This document shows positions 6,907 to 16,370 of a DNA stretch of 29,189 nt, in pieces (position 1 is the stretch's first letter; each line of letters opens with the position of its first letter). The stretch is from Oscillospiraceae bacterium. Lineage in GTDB: Bacteria > Bacillota > Clostridia > Oscillospirales > Oscillospiraceae. The stretch is from assembly GCA_016302405.1 (NCBI GenBank), contig JAEDNR010000015.1:1-29189 (forward strand), in the 5' to 3' direction. A model generated the notes under the pieces. It saw nothing but the letters and a program-made list of their open reading frames with translations, was not told the origin of the DNA and did no database searches. The position numbers and the translations under genes are program-made.

Positions 6907-7752
6907 TTACAATTTCTTCGATTTATCCATTGCGGCCCGGGCGTGGTTAATAAGCAGATTTTGGGTCGCTTCCAGTTCCCCAAGACCGTGCACTTGGCAT
7001 ACGACTTCATAACCGGCGCTTTGAAAGATTTGCTTCCAGGAACCCGCTTCCTTACCGGCCATATGGTGATTGACGTTGCCTCCGGCAACGATCATCATGG
7101 GCCGCAGAAGCACGCGGCTGTAATTCCCGGATTTCACCATGGCAAGAACATCTTCCCCGGTGGGTGCAGCCTCCATGGTGCCAATGAAATAATGCGCCCA
7201 ACCGCTGTCCCACAGAAGCTTCTGCATCCTGGCATATACTTCGTTGGAGGCAGCTTCCGTGCCGTGGCCCATAAAGCAGATGGCAGTTTCCCCGTCGTTA
7301 TAGGCGGCGGTGGAGGAAACCAGGGCGTCGGCGACAGAGCGGAAGTCCTCGTCAGAGGTAAGAAGCGGAGCGCCAATGGAAAGAGAAGAAAAAGAGTTCT
7401 GATATTTTGCTGCTTCCGTTACCACTTTGCGGTATTCCACCCCATCCATCATATGTGTGGGCTGAATGACCAGGTTTTTGACCCCGTTGGCTGCCGCCCG
7501 AGCCAGAGCCTCACCGGCATTGTCGATGGAGATTCCCTCCCGATGTTTTATGCGGCATATGATCGTTTGGTTGGTAAAGCCGCGGCGCACTGTGTATTCT
7601 GGAAATGCATTTTCTATAGCAGCCTCAATGGCCCCAATGGTTAAGCGGCGTATTTCGGGAGCACTGGTACCGACGCTGATGACAAGCAGTTCATTTTCAC
7701 CGATACCGTTCTGATTTCTGGGATTGTCTGTTGGCATCTTGCGGGCGTCCAT
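6907..7752 (-). CDS. cbiK: CbiK-type sirohydrochlorin (cobalto)chelatase-like protein
   Basis: A 281-residue protein; the ATG at 7752 has AAGGAGG 8 bases upstream. Family features appear in order: an N-terminal VISVGTSAPEIRRLTIGAIE strand-helix (SxGTS), PTHMMDGVEY, CFMGHGTEA (first metal-binding His), YFIGTMEAAPT (metal-binding Glu), and a C-terminal PMMIVAGGNVNHHMAGKE. In the well-studied Salmonella enzyme the last motif reads VAGDHA, and its His is the third cobalt ligand. Here that His is replaced by Asn, with two His three and four residues on. CbiK proteins insert cobalt (or iron) into sirohydrochlorin. No signal peptide is visible. It is divergent from feoAB and downstream of a DtxR regulator, so an iron or heme-related role is possible. 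Family assignment is strong; activity is uncertain. Confidence 0.85.
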   Translation of the reverse strand: MDARKMPTDNPRNQNGIGENELLVISVGTSAPEIRRLTIGAIEAAIENAFPEYTVRRGFTNQTIICRIKHREGISIDNAGEALARAAANGVKNLVIQPTHMMDGVEYRKVVTEAAKYQNSFSSLSIGAPLLTSDEDFRSVADALVSSTAAYNDGETAICFMGHGTEAASNEVYARMQKLLWDSGWAHYFIGTMEAAPTGEDVLAMVKSGNYSRVLLRPMMIVAGGNVNHHMAGKEAGSWKQIFQSAGYEVVCQVHGLGELEATQNLLINHARAAMDKSKKL

Positions 7753-7812
7753 TCTCGGTTCCTCCTTTGTTTTGCGGCAGGACTATGCGCCATTGATACC
7801 GGGTATGAAAAC

Positions 7813-7843
7813 AAGCAGCGGATCCTTTTGGAATCTGCTGCTT
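7813..7843 (-). terminator. Hairpin between dtxR and cbiK
   Basis: AAGCAGC (7813-7819) pairs with GCTGCTT (7837-7843) and the stem continues through GATCC/GGAATC around a TTTT loop, with T-rich sequence on both sides. It lies in the 142-base gap between the minus-strand repressor gene and cbiK and could terminate the repressor transcript or attenuate read-through into cbiK. Confidence 0.55.
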
Positions 7844-7894
7844 TTGAAACAACGGATAGGCAGGAGCGGATCGCCTGTGCCCGGCTCTGTCACG

Positions 7895-8257
7895 TCATTT
7901 TTCCACATGCCTGCGAATTGCCTGAAAGGATTGGTCGCTGATGACATGTTCCATACGGCAGGCATCTGCGGAGGCAGTCTCTTCATCGACGCCCAGGCGC
8001 ATCAGCAGGTTTTGCAGAACCGTGTGACGCTCATAGATTTTGGAAGCAATTTCCCGACCGGCGTCGGTCAGGGTCAGGAAACCGGCTTCGTCCGCTGTGA
8101 CGTAGCCGGCTTGCTTCAGCAGGCCCATAGCGCGGCTGACGCTGGGCTTGGAATAGCCCATGTATTCTCCCACATCAATGGCCCGGACAGTGCTGCTCTT
8201 CCGGGAAAGAATGTAGATCGTCTCCAGATACATCTGGCCGGATTCCTGCAGATTCAT
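7895..8257 (-). CDS. DtxR/MntR-family metal-dependent repressor
   Basis: A 120-residue protein comprising a winged helix (AIDVGEYMGYSKPSVSRAMG at about residues 26-45, then KQAGYVTADEAGFLTLTDAG) and the DtxR dimerisation and metal-binding helices (ERHTVLQNLLMRLGV, then EETASADACRMEHVISDQ). The motif order and residues ERH, CRMEH are those of the short DtxR class lacking the SH3-like domain. Such proteins bind Fe2+ or Mn2+ and then repress uptake genes. It is divergently placed opposite feoA, whose promoter region contains TTAGC-n4-GCTAA boxes matching the DtxR/IdeR style of operator. It most probably controls feoAB and possibly cbiK. AAAGGTG lies about 10 bases before the ATG. Confidence 0.9.
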   Translation of the reverse strand: MNLQESGQMYLETIYILSRKSSTVRAIDVGEYMGYSKPSVSRAMGLLKQAGYVTADEAGFLTLTDAGREIASKIYERHTVLQNLLMRLGVDEETASADACRMEHVISDQSFQAIRRHVEK

Positions 8258-8287
8258 GCGGACCCCACCTTTCTGTATATTTTTATA

Positions 8288-8316
8288 AGCATATCATAAT
8301 TTACCACAGATTTCAA
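8288..8316 (-). promoter_or_regulatory. Promoter of the DtxR-family gene
   Basis: On the minus strand TTGAAA (8316-8311) and TATGCT (8293-8288) are 17 bases apart, giving a start near 8281, about 24 bases before the ATG. Three 21-bp repeats begin 7 bases upstream of its -35 box. Confidence 0.55.
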
Positions 8317-8322
8317 GGGGGA

Positions 8323-8389
8323 TACAACGTCCGGTTAGTGAAATACAACGTCCGGTTAGTGAAATAGATACAACGTCCGGTTAGTGAAA
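8323..8389. repeat. Three copies of a 21-bp direct repeat in the dtxR/feoA intergenic region
   Basis: Identical 21-bp units begin at 8323, 8344 and 8369. The first two abut and a 4-base TAGA separates the third. Each holds CAACGTCCGG followed by TTAGTGAAA; the GGTTAGT part equals one half of the palindrome upstream of feoB. A 21-bp period is two helical turns, so identical sites would face the same side of the DNA for the first pair. They sit between the divergent promoters of the repressor and feoA, which suggests regulator binding sites; a simple replication expansion is the alternative. Confidence 0.8.
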
Positions 8390-8421
8390 TAGGACAAAAA
8401 TGAAAAAAGTGCCAAAAGCCC

Positions 8422-8450
8422 TTGACAAATCCGCTTCGGATGACTATTAT
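8422..8450 (+). promoter_or_regulatory. Promoter of feoA-feoA-feoB
   Basis: A consensus TTGACA at 8422-8427 and TATTAT at 8445-8450 are separated by 17 bases. The predicted start near 8457 falls on the first TTAGC palindrome, the expected geometry for metal-dependent repression. Confidence 0.8.
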
Positions 8451-8457
8451 ATAGGAG

Positions 8458-8473
8458 GTTAGCGGAAGCTAAC
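8458..8473. promoter_or_regulatory. DtxR-type operator 1
   Basis: GTTAGCGGAAGCTAAC: inverted TTAGC/GCTAA half-sites around four bases, placed at the transcription start of the feo operon. It resembles the TTAGG...CCTAA style of DtxR/IdeR boxes. Confidence 0.7.
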
Positions 8474-8490
8474 TAATTTAAAGCCTAACG

Positions 8491-8506
8491 GTTAGCGGAT
8501 GCTAAT
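8491..8506. promoter_or_regulatory. DtxR-type operator 2
   Basis: GTTAGCGGATGCTAAT, with the same half-sites and spacing as operator 1 and 33 bases further on, inside the untranslated leader of feoA. Paired boxes suggest cooperative binding. Confidence 0.65.
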
Positions 8507-8538
8507 CGTAAAAGACATACAAAGAAGGTGCGAATAAT

Positions 8539-8748
8539 ATGCCGCTAACACTTGCTGATACCGGTGAAAGCTTCGTCATTAAAAGGATCGGCGGGAAGCC
8601 GGAGGTCAGAAAGCACTTGGAAAATCTGGGCTTTGTGGTTGGCTCCAATGTGTCAGTGATCAATGCCATCGGGGGCAACATCATCGTTAAGGTGAAAGAA
8701 GCCCGGGTCGCAATCAGTCAGGAAATGGCGCAGAAGATCATGGTGTGA
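8539..8748 (+). CDS. feoA: FeoA-family ferrous iron transport accessory protein (first copy)
   Basis: A 69-residue SH3-like FeoA domain: FVIKRIGGKPEVRKHLENLGFVVGS is the typical helix-turn, followed by VSVINAIGGNIIVKVKEARVAI and a C-terminal AQKIMV. FeoA proteins act in the cytosol with the FeoB transporter. GAAGGTG precedes the ATG by about 10 bases. It is first in a four-gene iron-uptake operon under two DtxR-like boxes. The product differs clearly from the second FeoA (for example GGNIIVKV against GDPVEVNV), so the two are diverged paralogues rather than a recent duplication; tandem feoA genes are common in Clostridia. Confidence 0.92.
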   Translation: MPLTLADTGESFVIKRIGGKPEVRKHLENLGFVVGSNVSVINAIGGNIIVKVKEARVAISQEMAQKIMV

Positions 8749-8788
8749 TTTCTGTGCCGGTTAAATAAACAAGAGGGAGGATGTGTTT

Positions 8789-9010
8789 ATGAAAACACTT
8801 CGGGAAGCAAAAATCGGAGATACGGTTAAGGTTGTAAAGCTCCACGGAGAAGGCGCAGTGAAGCGGCGTATCATGGACATGGGCATTACCAAAGGGGTAG
8901 AGATCTTTATTCGGAAAGTGGCACCCCTGGGGGATCCTGTGGAAGTAAATGTCCGCGGCTACGAGCTGTCTTTGCGCAAGGCGGACGCGGAAATGATCGA
9001 GGTCGAATGA
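8789..9010 (+). CDS. feoA: FeoA-family ferrous iron transport accessory protein (second copy)
   Basis: A 73-residue FeoA domain: GDTVKVVKLHGEGAVKRRIMDMGITKGVEI, then VAPLGDPVEVNVRGYELSLRKADAEMIEV, which is the canonical FeoA sequence pattern. I choose ATG 8789 over an in-frame GTG at 8783 because GGGAGG at 8775-8780 gives 8 bases of spacing. It lies 40 bases after the first copy. A further perfect palindrome separates it from feoB, so feoB may receive additional iron control. Confidence 0.93.
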   Translation: MKTLREAKIGDTVKVVKLHGEGAVKRRIMDMGITKGVEIFIRKVAPLGDPVEVNVRGYELSLRKADAEMIEVE

Positions 9011-9039
9011 CCGAAAGCTCTATTTTATTTTAGGCAATG

Positions 9040-9055
9040 GTTAGTTATAACTAAC
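9040..9055. promoter_or_regulatory. DtxR-type operator 3, upstream of feoB
   Basis: GTTAGTTATAACTAAC is a perfect 16-bp palindrome, 19 bases before the feoB ATG. It shares the GTTAG/CTAAC ends of operators 1 and 2. A promoter hidden in the AT-rich preceding bases is possible but not clear. Confidence 0.65.
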
Positions 9056-9074
9056 TGAAAGAGAGGAATCTTGT

Positions 9075-11225
9075 ATGGAATTGCGAATCGCCCTGGCGGG
9101 TAACCCAAACTGCGGCAAAACCACCCTGTTCAACGCCCTCACCGGTGCCAACCAGTATGTCGGCAACTGGCCAGGTGTCACGGTGGAGAAGAAGGAGGGC
9201 AAGCTGAAAAAGCATCCGGATGTGACGATCACGGACCTGCCCGGAATTTACTCCCTTTCGCCCTACACCCTGGAGGAAGTAGTGGCCCGGAATTACCTGA
9301 TTGGTGAGCGGCCCAACGCGATTTTAAACATTGTGGACGGCACCAACCTGGAACGGAACCTGTACCTGACCACCCAGCTGACGGAGCTGGGGATTCCCGT
9401 AGTGGTAGCCATCAATATGATGGATGTGGTCCGGAAAAACGGTGACAAGATCAACATTCCCGAACTGAGCAAGGCCCTGGGCTGTAAGGTTGTGGAGCTC
9501 TCCGCATTGAAGGGCGACGGCGTCCAGGATGCCGCAGAAGCTGCCATCGACGCTGCGAAAAACGGAAAGACGGTGCCTATGCACACCTTCTCCGGCGCTG
9601 TGGAGCACGCCATCGCCCACATCGAGGAGGCGGCGGTCCATAGCCTGCCGGAGGAACAGCAGCGCTGGTATGCCATCAAGATTTTTGAGCGGGACGGCAA
9701 AGTGCTCTCTCAGCTGGAGCTGAAGCAGGAGACAATGGCGCACATCGAGTCGGACATCCAGGCAGCGGAAACGGAGCTGGACGATGATGCCGAGTCCATT
9801 ATCACCAATGAGCGCTATGTGTACATCGGCCAGCTCATGAAGCGGTGTTATCACAAGAAATCTGCCGGAAAGCTGACCAACTCCGATAAGATCGACCGGG
9901 TGGTGACAAACCGGTTCCTGGCCCTGCCCATTTTCGCGGTAGTCATGTTCGCGGTGTACTGGATCGCCATGGGGCCCTTCGGCACCTTTCTAACGGACTG
10001 GACCAACGATGTGCTGGGCACCGAATGGCTGGTGGAGATTCCCCGGGCCGCTCTGGAGGGCTGGGGCGTCAGCGAAGTGCTGGTGGGCCTGATCTGTGAC
10101 GGTATTCTGGCAGGTGTGGGCGCTGTCCTGGGCTTCGTGCCCCAAATGCTGGTGCTGTTCTTCCTGCTGGCCCTGCTGGAGGACTGCGGCTACATGGCCC
10201 GGATTGCCTTTATTATGGACCGTATTTTCCGTAAGTTTGGCCTCAGCGGCAAGAGCTTCATTCCCATGCTTATCGGTACTGGCTGCGGTGTCCCCGGCGT
10301 CATGGCCAGCCGTACCATTGAAAATGAGCGGGACCGCCGCATGACCATTATGACCACCTGCTTTATCCCCTGCGGCGCGAAAATGCCCATCATCGGCCTG
10401 ATTGCCGGGGCCCTGTTCGGCGGCAGCGGTCTGGTGGCTGTGTCCGCCTACTTTATCGGCGTGGCTGCCATCATTATCTCCGGAATCATTCTGAAGAAAA
10501 CCAGGCCTTTCTCCGGCGACCCGGCTCCTTTTGTCATGGAGCTGCCCGCTTATCACGCGCCTACCGCCGGCAACGTGCTGCGTTCCACCTGGGAGCGGGG
10601 CTGGTCCTTTATCAAGAAAGCCGGCACCATCATCCTGCTTTCCTCCGTGGTTCTGTGGTTCCTCCAGGGCTTCGGCTGGGAGGACGGCGGCTTTGGTATG
10701 GTGGAGGATATGAATAACTCCGTGCTGGCTGCTATCGGCGGCGTTATTGCTTACATTTTCATCCCCCTGGGCTTTGGCAACTGGAAGGCTGCCGTGGCTA
10801 CCATCACTGGCCTTATCGCAAAGGAAAATGTGGTTGCCACTTTCGGTATCCTGTATAACTACGCGGGGGAATTGGCGGAGAACGGCGACGAGATCTGGGG
10901 CATGGTTGCCGGGGACTACACGAAGCTGTCTGCCTACGCCTTCATGATCTTTAACCTGCTGTGTGCTCCCTGCTTTGCTGCCATGGGTGCCATCAAGCGG
11001 GAGATGAATAACGGCAAGTGGACAGCCTTCGCCATCGGCTACATGTGCGTGTTCGCCTATGCTGTTTCCATGATCGTGTACCGGATCGGTATGCTGCTTT
11101 CCGGGGCTTTCAGCATCTGGACGGTAGTGGCTATCATTCTGCTGGCTGCTATGATCTATTTGCTGGCGCGGAAGAACCCTTACCGGGAAGCAACCCTGCG
11201 AGTAAAGACTTCTGCAGCAAAGTAA
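9075..11225 (+). CDS. feoB: Ferrous iron transporter FeoB
   Basis: A 716-residue membrane protein with an N-terminal G domain: P-loop GNPNCGKT at residues 9-16, GNWPGVTVEKKEG as switch I, DLPGIYSL (G3), INMMD (G4) and SALKG (G5). A helical guanine-dissociation-inhibitor region follows to about 270. The membrane part begins near residue 288 (FLALPIFAVVMFAVYWI) and contains the Gate motifs GTGCGVPGVMASRTIENERD and FIPCGAKMPII with the conserved Cys residues, and later a second Gate-type segment ending in IAKENVVATFGILY. It imports Fe2+ across the cytoplasmic membrane under anaerobic conditions. GAGAGG lies about 9 bases before the ATG. A Cys-rich partner follows 22 bases later. No anomaly seen. 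Confidence 0.97.
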   Translation: MELRIALAGNPNCGKTTLFNALTGANQYVGNWPGVTVEKKEGKLKKHPDVTITDLPGIYSLSPYTLEEVVARNYLIGERPNAILNIVDGTNLERNLYLTTQLTELGIPVVVAINMMDVVRKNGDKINIPELSKALGCKVVELSALKGDGVQDAAEAAIDAAKNGKTVPMHTFSGAVEHAIAHIEEAAVHSLPEEQQRWYAIKIFERDGKVLSQLELKQETMAHIESDIQAAETELDDDAESIITNERYVYIGQLMKRCYHKKSAGKLTNSDKIDRVVTNRFLALPIFAVVMFAVYWIAMGPFGTFLTDWTNDVLGTEWLVEIPRAALEGWGVSEVLVGLICDGILAGVGAVLGFVPQMLVLFFLLALLEDCGYMARIAFIMDRIFRKFGLSGKSFIPMLIGTGCGVPGVMASRTIENERDRRMTIMTTCFIPCGAKMPIIGLIAGALFGGSGLVAVSAYFIGVAAIIISGIILKKTRPFSGDPAPFVMELPAYHAPTAGNVLRSTWERGWSFIKKAGTIILLSSVVLWFLQGFGWEDGGFGMVEDMNNSVLAAIGGVIAYIFIPLGFGNWKAAVATITGLIAKENVVATFGILYNYAGELAENGDEIWGMVAGDYTKLSAYAFMIFNLLCAPCFAAMGAIKREMNNGKWTAFAIGYMCVFAYAVSMIVYRIGMLLSGAFSIWTVVAIILLAAMIYLLARKNPYREATLRVKTSAAK

Positions 11226-11247
11226 GAAAACGAAAGGAGCAAGCAGT

Positions 11248-11409
11248 ATGAACGTACCAACTTTGATCGCGGGGGTCATTGTGATCCTGTTGATCGGTTC
11301 CATTATTCTCTTTCAAGTCCGCAACAGGAAAAAGGGCAAGTGTGCCTGCTCCTGCGGCTGTGACTGCGCCGGATGCGGCATGAGCGGCGCCTGTCACGCA
11401 AAGAAGTAG
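11248..11409 (+). CDS. FeoB-associated Cys-rich membrane peptide
   Basis: A 53-residue protein with GAAAGGAG about 8 bases before the ATG. One N-terminal membrane helix (TLIAGVIVILLIGSIILFQV, residues 5-24) is followed by a basic RNRKKGK stretch and a cysteine-dense tail (CACSCGCDCAGCGMSGAC; eight Cys). This is the FeoB_associated family (Pfam PF12669 from memory), encoded next to feoB in Firmicutes. The tail would lie on the cytosolic side by the positive-inside rule and may accept or deliver iron; that role is inferred, not shown. Confidence 0.9.
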   Translation: MNVPTLIAGVIVILLIGSIILFQVRNRKKGKCACSCGCDCAGCGMSGACHAKK

Positions 11410-11517
11410 CCGCCACTGCCGAAAGGCACTGGCGCATGTTGCCCCAAAGCCGGTCATCAGGCTATTGGCTCTTGAAACCGCAGATAGGAAAATTGGAATT
11501 TGGCGCATCGTCAGAAC

Positions 11518-11804
11518 GTGTCATTCCGAACCAGTTCTCAAACTGGTGTGGGAATCTCCATCGAATTCCCGAATTACGATCGTCAACCTCCGTAGGGGCG
11601 CTCATTGAGCGCCCGGCAGGGAAAGGGGCCGTTAGTTGTATTTCTTTCGGTGAAAAGGCGCCATACGACGTGGATTTATGCTGGAATTCAGTACATTTTC
11701 GCGGGCGGTCAATGACCGCCCCTACGAATGGATGACGATAGGCTATCTGGAATACGATGGAGATTGCTAGGTCAGTAGACGTCGGTCACAGGTTTGCAAT
11801 GACC
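11518..11804. mobile_element. Nested inverted-repeat (A-B ... B'-A') palindromic element
   Basis: Four palindromic modules are arranged symmetrically. The outer module A (11518-11559) starts GTCATTCCGAACCAGT and ends GGAATCTCCA; its diverged reverse complement A' (11758-11804) starts GGAGATTGC and ends GCAATGACC. The inner module B (11592-11615) is a GTAGGGGCGCTCATTG hairpin; B' (11702-11725) is the same in reverse (AATGACCGCCCCTAC). B and B' match except for one compensating base pair in the stem. About 85 bp of non-coding DNA lies in the centre. Dispersed palindromes of the GTCATTGCGA...GGCAATC and GTAGGGGCG types are common in gut Clostridia genomes from memory; the nested pairing suggests a non-autonomous mobile unit. 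Confidence 0.6.
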
Positions 11805-11932
11805 AGGAATTTGATGGCTCGCCAATTTACGATTTGTCTGGTTCCTGAAAAAAGCCGATTGCCTGAATCAATCATTGCGATAAGCGGGCCGGAAGCGCCC
11901 TTTTAGAATTTTAAATACCTTTGACAAGCTGA

Positions 11933-11956
11933 GGAACCGGGTCAAGCCCCGGTTCC
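11933..11956 (-). terminator. Hairpin downstream of the coat-like gene
   Basis: GGAACCGGG (11933-11941) and CCCGGTTCC (11948-11956) form a 9-bp stem around a 6-nt loop, 9 bases past the stop of the minus-strand gene. There is no strong T run after it, so termination may be weak or factor-assisted. Confidence 0.5.
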
Positions 11957-11965
11957 CGGCTGGTG

Positions 11966-12289
11966 TTATTTCGTGCAGGGGGTAGTGCGTCCGCCCATGC
12001 AGGGCGAATCCGGGCAGAGGCATTCGCTGAACAGGTCCAGCTTCAGCTGAATGGCCAGCTCAAGTCTTGTTACAGCGGCGAGAATCCGCTCTATGCTTTC
12101 GTCGATGTCTTCAAGATCGTCTACGCTGGTGCCGTAAAGCTGGGTCATCTTTTCGATTTTTTTGTGCTCCGCCTCCAGAATGCGGGCCAGTGCCTCCTGC
12201 TGTTCGGCAACGGCCTCAATCAGCTTGGTGATGGCTTTGCGGCGGGTGTTTTCCTCGGGGCGGTGGGGTGTGGTTTGTACAGCGTCCAT
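11966..12289 (-). CDS. Small helical protein resembling clostridial spore coat/exosporium-associated proteins
   Basis: A 107-residue protein from the ATG at 12289, with AAGGAAGG about 11 bases upstream; a longer frame reaching 12415 has Arg-rich, unlikely residues at its start. After a polar N-terminus it forms a long amphipathic helix (ITKLIEAVAEQQEALARILE, then AEHKKIEKM), a short turn, a second helix (DDLEDIDESIERILAAVTRL, then ELAIQLKL) and a Cys-rich tail (SECLCPDSPCMGGRTTPC). The phrase pattern AxxExALAxILxAExxKI ... ixxSixxxlxxVxxLExxLQxKL is shared with small proteins and collagen-like protein tails of sporulating Firmicutes. I infer a spore-surface structural role; no catalytic motif is present. 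A sporulation-type promoter could not be confirmed by eye. Confidence 0.6.
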   Translation of the reverse strand: MDAVQTTPHRPEENTRRKAITKLIEAVAEQQEALARILEAEHKKIEKMTQLYGTSVDDLEDIDESIERILAAVTRLELAIQLKLDLFSECLCPDSPCMGGRTTPCTK

Positions 12290-12527
12290 AGAAAAATCGC
12301 CCTTCCTTCCAGATCTGTTCCTGCCGGCACAGGCCATTCTATGTTCTCCGGAAGAAATATGGCACAATCTGTCTAATGAACGGTTTTCAATCTTGAAAAA
12401 CGTGGAACATGTCATTGCTCAGGCTGCTATGATGATCCGAATGCATTTATCGCTTTATTTTCGTTGCATGGCTTTTAAATACTTCTGCGGAATCAGAAGC
12501 AAAAAATGATGCCCGCCTAAGAACAAT

Positions 12528-12555
12528 GCCCGCTCCTGCTTACACAGGAGCGGGC
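12528..12555 (-). terminator. Terminator of the pyruvate:ferredoxin oxidoreductase gene
   Basis: GCCCGCTCCTG (12528-12538) and CAGGAGCGGGC (12545-12555) form a perfect 11-bp GC-rich stem around a 6-nt loop. On the minus strand it is followed by ATTGTTCTT. It begins 23 bases past the nifJ stop. Confidence 0.8.
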
Positions 12556-12578
12556 GTGTTTATTCAGGGAGGGGAGAA

Positions 12579-16106
<3,528 letters not shown>

Positions 16107-16146
16107 AACGAATTACCTCCTAAAGGATTCAATTTTTGTCGTTTCT

Positions 16147-16175
16147 ATCATAGCACTTTTTGTCGGGTTTGTAAA
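16147..16175 (-). promoter_or_regulatory. Promoter of nifJ
   Basis: On the minus strand TTTACA (16175-16170) and TATGAT (16152-16147) are separated by 17 bases. The start is predicted near 16140, about 34 bases ahead of the TTG start codon. Confidence 0.7.
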
Positions 16176-16272
16176 GCCGGAGATTCTCAGGTTTCGGATA
16201 TTTTCCCGGAATATTTGATGGTTGGCGCCGGGGAATCGGCAGGGGACTCAGGGTCTTTTGCGAAAATAAAGA

Positions 16273-16301
16273 TTGCGTTTTCCGGGTAAATGCGATATTC
16301 T
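16273..16301 (+). promoter_or_regulatory. Promoter of the comM-mazG-thiI-pncC operon
   Basis: TTGCGT (16273-16278) and TATTCT (16296-16301) are 17 bases apart, in the divergent gap between nifJ and comM. A start near 16308 gives a leader of about 63 bases. Confidence 0.5.
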
Positions 16302-16370
16302 ATTAAAAGATTGCCCCGTGGGCAGTCCTACGTGGGCAGAACGGAAAAAAGAAAGACGGGAGAGAAAGCT

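Larger units (their letters stand above)
11410..11965. other. 556-bp non-coding region after the feo operon
   Basis: No credible gene. It begins with an imperfect GAAA-capped hairpin over the feo stop codon (GCCACTGCC/GGCACTGGC, about 11410-11434) without a T tract. It then holds the nested inverted-repeat element at 11518-11804 (separate entry), a short GGGC/GCCC hairpin followed by TTTT near 11886-11904, and a 9-bp hairpin just after the stop of the next, minus-strand gene. Confidence 0.6.

Noticed and set aside
8323..8389. CRISPR-like array
   Set aside because: The three 21-bp units abut or are 4 bases apart, with no spacers, leader or cas genes.
8457..8538. Riboswitch in the feoA leader
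   Set aside because: The leader is only about 80 bases and is occupied by two operator palindromes; no known aptamer core is visible.
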